Shown here in pieces: positions 47,722 through 56,875 of a DNA stretch of 64,000 nucleotides. The translations under genes were made by a program, and so were the position numbers. The notes beneath the pieces were generated by a model that did not search any database, was not told where the DNA came from, and worked only from the letters and a program-made list of their open reading frames with translations. The stretch is from NCBI RefSeq assembly GCF_900009265.2, contig NZ_LR735018.1, positions 594,798-658,797 of the forward strand. Reading direction: 5' to 3'. The stretch's first letter is position 1, and every line of letters starts with the position of its first letter. The stretch is from Planktothrix paucivesiculata PCC 9631 (lineage in GTDB: Bacteria; Cyanobacteriota; Cyanobacteriia; Cyanobacteriales; Microcoleaceae).

Positions 47722-49227
47722 ATGTCATTTCCCCGTTCTAGCGGTATCCTACTGCACCCCACATCCTTACCCAGTCCCTTTGGTGTTGGGGATATTGGCC
47801 CCGTCGCCTATCAATTCGTTAATTTTTTAAAACAGAGCGCCCAACAACTTTGGCAAGTCCTACCCCTTGGCCCCACTGGATTTGGAAATTCTCCCTATTT
47901 ATCCTATTCTGCTTTTGCGGGAAATCCCTTATTAATTAGTTTAGAACTCTTAAAAGAGGATGAATTATTAACCGATGAAGACTTAGCAAATCCGCCCCAC
48001 TTCCCCCATCATATTGTTAATTTTGATGCGGTTAAAGCCTTTAAAGAAAAACTGTTTCATCAAGCCTGTGTTACTTTTAAAGCCAATGCCACAGAAGAAC
48101 AGGAAGAAGAATTTAATCAATTTTGTACTCGCAGTAACTACTGGTTAGATGATTATGCCATTTTTATGTCTCTTAAAGAGACATTCAATGGAGAAAGTTG
48201 GAATCAATGGGAAGAAGGAATTGCCCAACGGAAACAGGAATCCCTACATAAATGGGGAGAAAAGTTAGCTAAACCCATCTATTATCATAAATTTCTACAA
48301 TTTCAATTTTTCAAACAATGGTCAAAACTCAAACAATATGCTAACGAGCAGGGTATCCAAATTTTTGGAGACTTAGCGATTTATGTTGCCCATGATAGTG
48401 CTGATGTTTGGTCACATCCTGAAATCTTTTGTTTAGATGAAGAAACCGGAGAAGCGGCCTTAATGGCTGGAGTTCCACCAGATTATTTTAGTGCCACAGG
48501 TCAATTGTGGGGAAATCCTGTCTATAATTGGGAACGTTTGCAACAGGACGGATTCTATTGGTGGCTGCAACGAATTGAATCCTTATTAGGCTATTTAGAC
48601 TTAGTTAGAATTGATCATTTTCGCGGTTTAGAATCGTTTTGGGCTGTTTCCCAAGGAGAAACAACTGCGATTAACGGTCAATGGTTACAAGCACCTGGAG
48701 ATGCCTTCTTTAGCTTATTAAATGAGAAATTGGGCAAACTTCCCATTATTGCCGAAGATTTGGGAATGATTACTCCAGAAGTGGAAGAATTGCGGGATAA
48801 ATATGGTTTACCCGGCATGAAAATTCTACATTTTGCCTTTGATTCTGGGTCAGGTAATCCCTATTTACCTTATAATTACGGCTCCGCTAATTGGGTGGTT
48901 TATACCGGAACCCATGATAACGATACAACGGTGGGTTGGTTTAACCGTCGCAGTTTACAGGAACAAGCCAGAGTTACCCGTTATTTGGGCTGTACCTCCG
49001 GTTATGGGATTCATTGGGATTTAATTCGGTTAGCCATGTCCTGTGTGGCGAATCAAGCTATTTTCCCCCTACAGGATATTTTAGGTCTAGGGAGTGAAGC
49101 AAAAATGAATATGCCCGGGGAAGCGGAAGGAAACTGGGCTTGGCGTTTTCAACCCGGAGTATTAACTGAGGAAATTGGAGAACGTCTCAAATTTCTAACC
49201 GAAACCTACGGTCGTCAACCCCATTAA
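47722..49227 (+). CDS. malQ: 4-alpha-glucanotransferase MalQ (GH77)
   Basis: Disproportionating enzyme that transfers maltodextrin segments between glucans in glycogen turnover. The 501 residues contain SSGILLHPTSLPSPFGVGDIG, LPLGPTGFGNSPYLSYSAFAGNP, IQIFGDLAIYVAHDSADVW, MAGVPPDYFSATGQLWGNPVYNW, RIDHFRGLESFW with the nucleophile Asp, IAEDLGMITPEV with the acid/base Glu, and YTGTHDNDTTVGWF with the stabilising Asp. The ~500-residue length is typical of the plant/cyanobacterial type. ATG 47722 starts MSFPRSS. A strong bidirectional terminator follows. Confidence 0.96.
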   Translation: MSFPRSSGILLHPTSLPSPFGVGDIGPVAYQFVNFLKQSAQQLWQVLPLGPTGFGNSPYLSYSAFAGNPLLISLELLKEDELLTDEDLANPPHFPHHIVNFDAVKAFKEKLFHQACVTFKANATEEQEEEFNQFCTRSNYWLDDYAIFMSLKETFNGESWNQWEEGIAQRKQESLHKWGEKLAKPIYYHKFLQFQFFKQWSKLKQYANEQGIQIFGDLAIYVAHDSADVWSHPEIFCLDEETGEAALMAGVPPDYFSATGQLWGNPVYNWERLQQDGFYWWLQRIESLLGYLDLVRIDHFRGLESFWAVSQGETTAINGQWLQAPGDAFFSLLNEKLGKLPIIAEDLGMITPEVEELRDKYGLPGMKILHFAFDSGSGNPYLPYNYGSANWVVYTGTHDNDTTVGWFNRRSLQEQARVTRYLGCTSGYGIHWDLIRLAMSCVANQAIFPLQDILGLGSEAKMNMPGEAEGNWAWRFQPGVLTEEIGERLKFLTETYGRQPH

Positions 49228-49256
49228 ATCGGGATTAAGTTAGGGGTCAAAAAAAG

Positions 49257-49298
49257 AAATTGTCAGTCAAGAGAATTAACTCTTAACTGACAATTTTT
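49257..49298. terminator. Bidirectional intrinsic terminator
   Basis: AAATTGTCAGT (49257-49267) and ACTGACAATTT (49286-49296) form an 11-bp stem, continued by AAGAG/CTCTT inside. T residues follow on the plus strand and an A-run precedes it (T-run on the minus strand), so it serves both malQ and the convergent porin gene. Confidence 0.85.
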
Positions 49299-49347
49299 AA
49301 AGTAATAACAGGTAAAGACCCGCGCTAAGGCAAGTCTTTAAGCTGAT

Positions 49348-51297
49348 TTAGAAGCGGAATTGAGTCCGCAGAGTTCCGACCACGATAGTATTGTTGTTGT
49401 CATTGTGATCAGGATTGGTGACGACATAAAATCCAGGAGTAATGGAGATGTAGTCGTTTAGAGGATAGCGGTAGAAACCTTCAATGTGAATCGAGGTATC
49501 TTTATCTTCTAAAGCACTGATATCATGGCTGGTCACTTGAGGAGGCATCCCCACAATCAGACCCCCTAAACCGCCTTCTTTGAAGACATCAGGGAACGCA
49601 AAGGAAACAGCCCAGTTAATGATATTTGCGGTATCATCACCACCATTCTGTTGGTTAGCCCAGGTGGAACCAAACCAGCCACCCAACTCAAAGTTCTTGG
49701 AGATGCGCCAGTTAGCTTGGAACCCTACGTTTTCGCTGGTTGTAGCATTCTCACCAAAAGGTTTATCGGCAATCCAACTACCTGTTCCCCCAGAGACAAA
49801 CACACTGCCATTAGTAAAATAACGGTGGTTATACTCTAAACCCACACCAATATTAGGATTGGGTTTGAACACCAATTGTAGACCCGTACTGTAACCGCCA
49901 TTGAAGATACCATTTCCTTCGTCAGCAAATTCGGCTCGGTCAGTGACGTAGCCTAAATTGAGTTTAACCTTGTCACTAAAGGCATATTTCAGACCAATAC
50001 CTGTTCCTTGAGGCCCCCGGAAGGTAGTCGGGTTATAACGACCAAAGCGAGAGAGAGCTCCATCTCCAGAACCACCAAAGGGGGTTATGGTGTCATAGAT
50101 GTCATCATTGTCAAGACCCTTGGCCCCAACGTAGACTTGGCCTTTGGCATTGGCGATGGGGAAGCGATAGTACAACTCATCTAAAACGACACCATCGTTC
50201 CGACCATCAATGGACGTACGACTCATCAAGGTATTGGTGATGTCGAAATCCGACAGGTTAGGAATAGATTGAGCTTGTAAACGAGTTCTCAACAAATCCT
50301 GGCCCGTGAAACTGGTATCAAAGTTTAAACGAGCGCGGTAGCCAAAATAGGCTTCCGTGGGGTCGCTATCCTCATGGGCGAACTGACCAACAACGTTATT
50401 TGTTGCTCGATCTCCAGCCGCATCGCCACCCCAGAAGATAACCTCTCCACGGAGTTTGGTGGTGGTGGAGAACTGATTGGCTTCTAATTCGGCAGTTCTA
50501 GCTTCTAAGGCATAGACACGACCGCGTAGAGTGGCTAATTCCGCCGCAAATTCTTCTTGTAACCGTTGCAGAACGGCTAAATCTTCCCGGGTAACTAAAT
50601 TGGCTACAGACGCAGCAATCAGTTCGTTAACCCGCTCTAAACAGGCATTTAAACCCGCGGCAAACTCAAAACGAGTCATAGCCCGGTTGCCTTTAAAGGT
50701 TCCATCGGGATAGCCCGCGATACAACCATAGCGTTCAACCAAGGATTGCAAAGCCTGGAATGCCCAGTCAGTTGGTTGAACGTCCGATAATTGAGAAACT
50801 GAAGTGACTTGCTCTAGGGCATCGGCAGCTTCAGCATATTCGTTAATTTGTTCTAAGCCTGAGACACCGGTTTCGCTCGGCTCCGTTGATGACATCTGAG
50901 CCACTTGGAACTCAGAAGCTTGAGCAGTTTGTAGTGGGGCCGAAGCCTCTGAAGTTGGGCTGTTTAACTGTTGAGCCGTGGCAACAGTCTCCGGTTCATT
51001 CGTCGCGGTAGCCTCACCTTCGACTAAAGCCGTGGGTTCGACTGCAACATCAGGAGTCAAAGACAGGGCAAGTTGCTCTGTGGATGACTCGGAATTGGCT
51101 TGAGGTTGCAACTCAGTATTCTGTCCAGAGGTCGGAACTGCAAGGGCAGCTTCGAGGGTGATGGTCGCTGTATCTGTCGCATTTGCCAATTTCTCCGAAG
51201 GAGCCTCGGTTGCGAAGGCTGCATTCGTTAAGAGAATAGCCGCTCCCAGAACGCCTGGACTTTGCTTTAGAGTGTTCAATAAAACTTTGTTCATCAT
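49348..51297 (-). CDS. OprB-type outer-membrane porin with SLH domain
   Basis: A 649-residue cyanobacterial porin. Signal peptide MMNKVLLNTLKQSPGVLGAAILLTNAAFA (cut shown at the AFA end), a low-complexity Ala/Thr/Glu linker, one SLH domain about residues 185-240 (DWAFQALQSLVERYGCIAGYPDG and MTRFEFAAGLNACL), a coiled coil, and a C-terminal 16-strand-type OprB barrel from about 280 ending in the aromatic TLRTQFRF. SLH domains bind the pyruvylated peptidoglycan glycan, tethering the outer membrane. Related porins carry inorganic ions including iron. Start ATG 51297; the upstream frame to 51336 is less likely. Confidence 0.93.
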   Translation of the reverse strand: MMNKVLLNTLKQSPGVLGAAILLTNAAFATEAPSEKLANATDTATITLEAALAVPTSGQNTELQPQANSESSTEQLALSLTPDVAVEPTALVEGEATATNEPETVATAQQLNSPTSEASAPLQTAQASEFQVAQMSSTEPSETGVSGLEQINEYAEAADALEQVTSVSQLSDVQPTDWAFQALQSLVERYGCIAGYPDGTFKGNRAMTRFEFAAGLNACLERVNELIAASVANLVTREDLAVLQRLQEEFAAELATLRGRVYALEARTAELEANQFSTTTKLRGEVIFWGGDAAGDRATNNVVGQFAHEDSDPTEAYFGYRARLNFDTSFTGQDLLRTRLQAQSIPNLSDFDITNTLMSRTSIDGRNDGVVLDELYYRFPIANAKGQVYVGAKGLDNDDIYDTITPFGGSGDGALSRFGRYNPTTFRGPQGTGIGLKYAFSDKVKLNLGYVTDRAEFADEGNGIFNGGYSTGLQLVFKPNPNIGVGLEYNHRYFTNGSVFVSGGTGSWIADKPFGENATTSENVGFQANWRISKNFELGGWFGSTWANQQNGGDDTANIINWAVSFAFPDVFKEGGLGGLIVGMPPQVTSHDISALEDKDTSIHIEGFYRYPLNDYISITPGFYVVTNPDHNDNNNTIVVGTLRTQFRF

Positions 51298-51457
51298 CTC
51301 AATTCTCACACCGACACTTAAAATACCACAAAGCAAGGGAGTCCCTAGCTCGACTGAACCAATAGTATCATATCTTAACTAGAGTTTTTCCAGAGTCAAG
51401 TGGGGGAACAAAAGTTAAGACTTGTTTTCAACCAGATTCAATCGGTATAACCTTTAC

Positions 51458-53713
51458 TTAGAGAGGGTTTGGCTTCTCTACAATTTGTTGTGAATTGATC
51501 CGTCGAATTGCGACTAATGAGGGTTTAGGGGGATCGTTGGGTTCTTTACCTGGCCAGTTTGACCCCACAGGAACTTGACGAGTTTGCATAAATTCTTCTC
51601 CTTGGGTGGTTTGCAAAGCAAATTGGAGGGTTTTTGTTGCCCTGTCCTTACGGGTGCGGTTATATTCGCCCGGATGTTGGACAGCAATAAATAGGGTTTT
51701 TTGATCGGGCGTAAAAAACGGCCCAGTTAGTTCGCAGTCCATTGGCCCCATGGCAAATAAAAAGGCTTGACCCCCATATTCCCCTGATGTGGGCAGAAAC
51801 CAAAGGGAATTATTGCCATACAGACCCAATAAATCTGTGCCTTCTAAGGGTTGTTGGTTGTCATTCAGACGACCTGGGGCAACGGGTTCATTCTGTTTAT
51901 TAGTGGCAATATCCGTCACCATCCATAAATTCCCGATCGCATCAAGGGCTAAATTATCGGGGTTAGAAAATCCTAACCCTCCTTGGGCGACTTCTCCTCC
52001 GGTGGCGACCATTTCCCATCGAAAGGTCATGGCCTGGGGAACATTCCCTTCTTCTACTAAACGCATCAGCCATCCGTATTCATATTGTTTTTTTTCAGAA
52101 GGAGCTTGAAAAATTTCTAGGTTGGGGCCGCCGGTTTCAGCATCGGCCGTACCTGATGTAAAGGCAATAAATAAAGATCCATCTGGCCCTATTTCTGTAT
52201 CTTCGGGACGGGCGGCACAGGTCGCGCCCACGGCACTCGCAGCTAAATGGGCATCAATTAAAATTGCCCCTTGTTTTTCTTCTGGATTTCCGGTATACAA
52301 ATCTCCTAGGGTCTTAAACCGTTTTTTGAAGTTTTGGATGTCTTTATCGGTTTTAGCAATAAAACTTCCCCCTTTTGGTCGTTGAGGTAAAGCAATAACT
52401 CCCCCGGCATGAACATCAGGCTGGTCAGGATTGATTGCTGTATCTGCTTTTAAAGGAATCCATTGCCCTGTACCATCGGAGTTAAATTTGGCCGCATATA
52501 ATATCCCATCCGCTAATAACTGGGAATTTTTTTTGTCTTGGGGATTTTTAACCTTCCCTTTACTAACAAATTTATAGAGATGTCCACTTCGGCGATCGCA
52601 TCCTGAATAAAATGCTAAGGGTTGACCGAATTCCACCCGAATTCCCACCGCTTCATGGCGATAACGTCCTAACCAAGTATGTTTTGTGCCATAGTCCTTG
52701 GGGTTTGTCGGATCAACTTCTACAATCCAACCATACTTATTCCCTGCTAGTCCAAAGACATTACCCAAACCTTCCATTTTCTCTAATAAAAAGGGGGTTT
52801 CACGGGGAGGATAAGTTGTTCCATCGGGATAAACAGCTTCAGTTACTTGACTTTGAAAATTTTCCTCCGCACTTAATACCGTCCCCCAAGGTGTAGTTCC
52901 CCCCGCACAATTGGCGAAAGTTCCAATAATTTTGGAACCTAATTGATCATTATACCCCTGACCTTTTTTGGTAAATACGGCAACGGCTGGCCCGGTCGCT
53001 TTTAAATATTGCTTATTTTTCCACCCCGATAGTCCGGTAATCATTCGATCAGTAGTTGAATAGGTTCTCACCCAGCGACCATCAGCTTGACGCTCAACAG
53101 AAATTACACCTATACCTAAATCGGTTAAGCCTTCCTGAGAGAGTTTTAAAATATCTCGGCGTAAGGGGTCTTTTTGAGGTAATTCAAAAGCGTTAATTGT
53201 TTGCTTTGGCTCGGAGGATTGAAGATTTTTTACAGGTAAAGGTTTACCGATAATCTGTTGATATGTTTCTAACCAAAGAGCAGCACTAATATATTCAAAG
53301 TTAACGGTTAAAAATCCTTGATCTTCTCCCGTTGCGATAAAGGAAACATAATCATTGTTATAGCCAAAGCGAGAATTTCCCACTTTGTCTCCCCAAGTGG
53401 CAATTACATCATAAGTAAATCCTTCTGGTAGAACTAAATCATCAATGACTTCGTAGGTACTATAGGCTTGAATTTGTTCAGAAAGAGAATTATCACTAAC
53501 TGGAATTACGGATTTAGAAGTTTGGGCTTTAATCCCATCTAAAGCATTAGGTAAAGGCCCCTTAATCGGTTGAAAGGGTAAAGATTCAGGAAATTTAGGT
53601 TCCGGGGATGAGAAAATTTTAGGTAGTTTTGAGGAATTTTGACAGGAACCAACGGCTAAGGTCGTAAATCCTGCACCCAAAAAGAATAGAAAATCGCGAC
53701 GATTTACAGACAT
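51458..53713 (-). CDS. phoX: PhoX-type alkaline phosphatase (DUF839)
   Basis: A 751-residue extracytoplasmic phosphatase that frees phosphate from organic esters with Ca/Fe cofactors. The N-terminus NRRDFLFFLGAGF is a twin-arginine signal and ...TLAVGSC looks like a lipobox. The body has the PhoX/DUF839 landmarks: YDVIATWGDKVG, FGYNNDYVSFI, NFEY, NCAGGTTPWGTVLSAEENF, GWIVEVDP, GRYRHEAVGI, FYSGCDRRSGHLYKFVS and the C-terminal FFTPDQKTLFIAVQHPGE. Length fits. It lies downstream of an OmpR-type regulator that carries Pho-box-like repeats, which supports a phosphate-starvation role. A 7-bp tandem array lies just before the start. Confidence 0.93.
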   Translation of the reverse strand: MSVNRRDFLFFLGAGFTTLAVGSCQNSSKLPKIFSSPEPKFPESLPFQPIKGPLPNALDGIKAQTSKSVIPVSDNSLSEQIQAYSTYEVIDDLVLPEGFTYDVIATWGDKVGNSRFGYNNDYVSFIATGEDQGFLTVNFEYISAALWLETYQQIIGKPLPVKNLQSSEPKQTINAFELPQKDPLRRDILKLSQEGLTDLGIGVISVERQADGRWVRTYSTTDRMITGLSGWKNKQYLKATGPAVAVFTKKGQGYNDQLGSKIIGTFANCAGGTTPWGTVLSAEENFQSQVTEAVYPDGTTYPPRETPFLLEKMEGLGNVFGLAGNKYGWIVEVDPTNPKDYGTKHTWLGRYRHEAVGIRVEFGQPLAFYSGCDRRSGHLYKFVSKGKVKNPQDKKNSQLLADGILYAAKFNSDGTGQWIPLKADTAINPDQPDVHAGGVIALPQRPKGGSFIAKTDKDIQNFKKRFKTLGDLYTGNPEEKQGAILIDAHLAASAVGATCAARPEDTEIGPDGSLFIAFTSGTADAETGGPNLEIFQAPSEKKQYEYGWLMRLVEEGNVPQAMTFRWEMVATGGEVAQGGLGFSNPDNLALDAIGNLWMVTDIATNKQNEPVAPGRLNDNQQPLEGTDLLGLYGNNSLWFLPTSGEYGGQAFLFAMGPMDCELTGPFFTPDQKTLFIAVQHPGEYNRTRKDRATKTLQFALQTTQGEEFMQTRQVPVGSNWPGKEPNDPPKPSLVAIRRINSQQIVEKPNPL

Positions 53714-53725
53714 AAATTATGGCTA

Positions 53726-53797
53726 TAGCGCTACGCGCTAGGGAACAGGGAACAGGGAACAGGGAACAGGGAACAGGGAACAGGGAACAGGGAACAG
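53726..53797. repeat. Palindrome and 8-copy GGGAACA minisatellite
   Basis: TAGCGC-tac-GCGCTA (53726-53740) is followed directly by eight uninterrupted GGGAACA units (53741-53796). The array begins 28 bases before the phoX start, so it lies inside the phoX leader or promoter, where copy-number changes could affect expression. Confidence 0.9.
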
Positions 53798-53978
53798 TAA
53801 GCTGTGAAATGGTTTTAGGATTTAGGAGTGTCCTAACGGTAATGGGTAGTGCTGTATTAATCAATTAAAAATTTTATACCAATAAACATTCCCTCCAGAC
53901 TCGAAGAATAGAGGGTTAGGGAATGTATTCAAACTAGATTGAGTACAAAAATTAAACAGCGCGAAAATTTATCTCACT

Positions 53979-54821
53979 TTATCCAAATCGATAGCCAAAC
54001 CCCCGAACTGTAATCACATATTCGGGTTTGCTTGGATCTAATTCTAGGTTTTCCCGTAACCAGCGGATATGAACATCAACGGTTTTGCTATCGCCGATAA
54101 AATCTTGTCCCCAAATGATGTCTAATAATTGTTCTCGTGACCAAACTCGCCGAGGATAACTGAGAAATAGCTCTAGTAAACGAAACTGTTTAGGAGATAG
54201 TTTCACCTCTTGGCCACGAACCAGAACCCGACATTCCTCTTGATACAAAACTACTTCTTTATATTGCAGCATGACTGGCTCTGGCAGTTGACAATAGCGT
54301 CTTCGTCGCATTAAGGCCCGACAACGTGCCATAAACTCCCGCATTCCGAAAGGTTTCGTTAAATAGTCGTCGGCTCCCGCTTCTAGGTAAAAAGCCGAAT
54401 TATTCGCGCTCTCGCGCAACCCGATAATTAAAATGGCTACGGAATTTCCCTGATGTCGTAACATACGACACAGATCTAAACCGTTGATCGAGTCCATAAT
54501 CAGAAGGTTGAACGGAAAATCACCGACGGGATAATTAGGGTTTTGGATTGAGGGCAGAGCATCCCGTCCATCTGAAGTCACTGTAACCCGATAACCCTGT
54601 TCTTCCAAAGCTAGGGAAAGCATTTCTCGCCAAGGCTGTTCGTTTTCCAAAAGTAAGATATGGCCATTCTGTCTTACATCGGAAAGGTAAGGACTCTTGC
54701 TTAATTCAGGAGAAAACATAAAAACTTGTTGTTGTGGGTTGGATGATGAAAAAGTATTGAAACTGGCTATTGTCGCTTTAAACCCTTTGACAGTCTGAGG
54801 ATTTAGCCAAGGGTCAACCAT
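53979..54821 (-). CDS. OmpR-family response regulator, candidate SphR/PhoB-like
   Basis: A 280-residue two-component regulator. Receiver about 52-170 (GHILLLENEQPWREMLSLAL, FNLLIMDSINGLDLCRML with the phospho-accepting Asp, AGADDYLTKPFGMREF with the Lys) and a winged-helix DNA-binding domain 185-280 (VKLSPKQFRLLELFLSYPRRVWSREQLLDIIWG, VDVHIRWLRENLE, ITVRGFGYRFG). The usual acidic pair before the first helix is ENE instead of DDE, so Mg binding may be altered. About 45 residues precede the receiver. Upstream are four Pho-box-like repeats, and phoX is the next gene downstream, so a phosphate-regulon role is plausible; RpaA/NblR-like roles are not excluded. Confidence 0.85.
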   Translation of the reverse strand: MVDPWLNPQTVKGFKATIASFNTFSSSNPQQQVFMFSPELSKSPYLSDVRQNGHILLLENEQPWREMLSLALEEQGYRVTVTSDGRDALPSIQNPNYPVGDFPFNLLIMDSINGLDLCRMLRHQGNSVAILIIGLRESANNSAFYLEAGADDYLTKPFGMREFMARCRALMRRRRYCQLPEPVMLQYKEVVLYQEECRVLVRGQEVKLSPKQFRLLELFLSYPRRVWSREQLLDIIWGQDFIGDSKTVDVHIRWLRENLELDPSKPEYVITVRGFGYRFG

Positions 54822-55247
54822 CCAACGTAATTATGTTCCCCATTGCGAATTCCTTCACACAGAGACGACCGATATTGGACTACCGCAGTAAATCCAACCC
54901 CGGGTTTTGTTGGGGGGTCGTCAGATCCATCCTGATTTAGCCTCGGTTCTAGGTTTTTAAGCATTTTTCACGCTCAATTTGCCTGATTGTTTGGAATCTA
55001 ATAAGTGGAGATGGCTCCTATGTTATTAGGAGAAGGTTAACACAAGGTAAAGCCAGGGTAATCTTTAGGTTAAATTATTCTAATCACATTAAAATTTCTC
55101 AACGGATTATCTTTTCCGTTACTCGCGGGTTAATTCCTAAGAATTGGTTTAACTTCTGTTTTCACTTGATGAACAGAGCACCCGAGTCACTACAATAAGA
55201 GTAGATCTGAAATTTTAAATAGGTATAACTTAATTTAACTTAACATA
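54822..55247. other. Divergent spacer with Pho-box array
   Basis: No coding frame. Apart from the Pho-box-like array at 55034-55074 it has a small stem CCTA-tgtt-aTTAGG near 55017-55030 and AT-rich sequence near 55075-55100. It must hold the promoters of both the regulator and the creatininase gene. Confidence 0.5.
55034..55074 (-). promoter_or_regulatory. Four Pho-box-like 8-bp repeats at 11-bp spacing
   Basis: On the minus strand, reading toward the regulator gene: TTTAACCT, GATTACCC, CTTTACCT and GTTAACCT, each separated by exactly 3 bases (plus-strand starts 55067, 55056, 55045, 55034). This is the known cyanobacterial SphR-binding pattern of PyTTAAPyPy(T/A) direct repeats. The orientation points to the response regulator at 53979-54821, about 210 bases downstream. 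Confidence 0.75.
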
Positions 55248-55991
55248 ATGTTACTACATCTGAGTACCTGGCAAGAAGTAGAAGTTTATCTGACTCACCA
55301 AAGCGGCATCATTATTCCGATTGGTTCCACAGAACAACATGGGCCAACTGGGTTAATCGGCACTGATGCGATTTGCGCCGAAGCGATCGCCAAAGGAGTT
55401 GGAGAAGCAATCGGGGCCTTAGTTAGCCCGACTATCAATGTTGGTATGGCATTACACCACACGGCTTTTCCAGGTACTATCAGCCTACGACCCACGACTT
55501 TGATTCGGGTAATCAATGATTATATCACCAGTTTAGCGAAAGTTGGATTTACCCACTACTTTTTTATTAATGGACACGGGGGAAATATTGCCACCCTGAA
55601 AGCAGCTTTTTCTGAAACCTACGCCCATTTAGCCGATATCAATATACCCAAAGCCCATCAAGTCAAATGTCAAATCGGCAATTGGTTTATGTGTGGCTCC
55701 GTCTATAAATTAGCAAAAGAACTCTATGGCGATCAAGAAGGTTCTCACGCCACACCCAGCGAAGTCGCCTTAACCCAATACGTTTATCCTGATTCGATTA
55801 AACAAGGTTTCCTGACACCGGAAGTGGCTTCTGGATATCCGATTTATGGCCCGGAGGATTTTCGCCAACACTATCCTGATGGTCGCATGGGATCTAACCC
55901 CGCCTTGGCTACGCCTGAACAGGGTCAACAATTTTATGAATTAGCTGTTAAGGAACTCAGTCAAACCTACTTAAGTTTCCTCGGTAATTAG
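55248..55991 (+). CDS. Creatininase-family amidohydrolase
   Basis: A 247-residue member of the creatininase/MftE/FAPy-deformylase superfamily of metal-dependent amide hydrolases. Seen: IIIPIGSTEQHGPTGLIGTDA with the metal ligands Glu and His and Asp (about residues 22-40), ALHHTAFPGTISL, INGHGGNIATL with a ligand His (about 107), and GDQEGSHATPSEVA with the ligand Glu (about 165). All ligands are present, so it should be active. True creatinine hydrolysis is unlikely in a cyanobacterium; the substrate is unknown. Divergent from the Pho-box regulator. Confidence 0.88.
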   Translation: MLLHLSTWQEVEVYLTHQSGIIIPIGSTEQHGPTGLIGTDAICAEAIAKGVGEAIGALVSPTINVGMALHHTAFPGTISLRPTTLIRVINDYITSLAKVGFTHYFFINGHGGNIATLKAAFSETYAHLADINIPKAHQVKCQIGNWFMCGSVYKLAKELYGDQEGSHATPSEVALTQYVYPDSIKQGFLTPEVASGYPIYGPEDFRQHYPDGRMGSNPALATPEQGQQFYELAVKELSQTYLSFLGN

Positions 55992-56179
55992 TAATTAGTG
56001 ATCAGTCAAAGAGTAAACAGTTCATAATTTATCGGTTGAGAAGTTAATAAACTGTTTAGTATTTAAACTGTATATCCTAGGCAGCAGAGATTTTACGATT
56101 TCCCAATCCCCAATTTAGCTACTTAATAACTTGGGTTATCTCTACCACTGATAACTGTTTACTGATAACTGTTTACTGA

Positions 56180-56761
56180 TTAGGCTCTGGCGCGAAATTC
56201 TATGGTATCTTGTTTAATTGAGATATCGTAATTTCCAAAAAAACTTTGTCCTAAAAGTCCAATTTCCAATACGGGAGAAATAGAAACTTCTATATCTTTC
56301 ATCTGTAACCCTCCGACATTAATAGAACTCACACGACCAATTTCTTGATTGATTTTGCGATCGCTGGCTGTATTAACAGGTATAACTCCAGTGGGTTTAA
56401 CGGCTAAGGCTAATGCCATTTCCGCAGTAATTACTACCCCACTCGCTCCCGTATCTAATAACATTTCAAAGGATTTTTGACCATTAAAACTAACATCAAT
56501 AACTGGAATTCCTCCTTGTCGGCGTTTAATAGGAATTTGAAAAATTCCCTCGGTTTTAGGGTTAGCAGATAGGGGAGCAGAAGTAGGAAATAAACCACAA
56601 ACAGACTGGGTTAAATTAACTACATCTCCAGATCGTTCCCGAATAAAACAGCCTGGATATTCTTGAGCTTTGACTGAAATACTATTTAATAAACCTCCCG
56701 TCAAAAGGAAAGTAAAACTAAGTTTAAGGGTATAGGAACGGATCGAAATTGCTTTGATCAT
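56180..56761 (-). CDS. Secreted retropepsin-like aspartic protease (paralogue A)
   Basis: A 193-residue exported protein. A signal peptide (KLSFTFLLTGGLLNSISVKA) is followed by a short PGCFIRERSGDVVNLTQSVC region with two cysteines, then a single-domain aspartic protease: FEMLLDTGASGVVITAEMA with the catalytic Asp-Thr-Gly, a hydrophobic flap, and IGLLGQSFFGNYDISI. One-motif enzymes act as homodimers like retroviral proteases. Cyanobacterial members are usually exported and of unknown substrate. The neighbour at 56876-57502 is a paralogue with the same layout, so this is a tandem duplication. Start ATG 56761. Confidence 0.85.
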   Translation of the reverse strand: MIKAISIRSYTLKLSFTFLLTGGLLNSISVKAQEYPGCFIRERSGDVVNLTQSVCGLFPTSAPLSANPKTEGIFQIPIKRRQGGIPVIDVSFNGQKSFEMLLDTGASGVVITAEMALALAVKPTGVIPVNTASDRKINQEIGRVSSINVGGLQMKDIEVSISPVLEIGLLGQSFFGNYDISIKQDTIEFRARA

Positions 56762-56875
56762 AGTCTCACCCCATTATTCTGATTCAAAAATTAGAGCGTT
56801 CAATCCTTAAATTATTCCCCAAATATTCATCGGGATTAATTAATCCCATGGTTTCATGGAAGTTGTGTTTATCGT

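Noticed and set aside
48833..49024. 63-codon frame inside malQ
   Set aside because: Wholly inside malQ in another frame with no independent signals.
53979..54821. Naming the response regulator RpaA or RpaB
   Set aside because: The receiver start and acid pocket do not match the strongly conserved RpaA/RpaB N-terminus; the Pho-box context points elsewhere.
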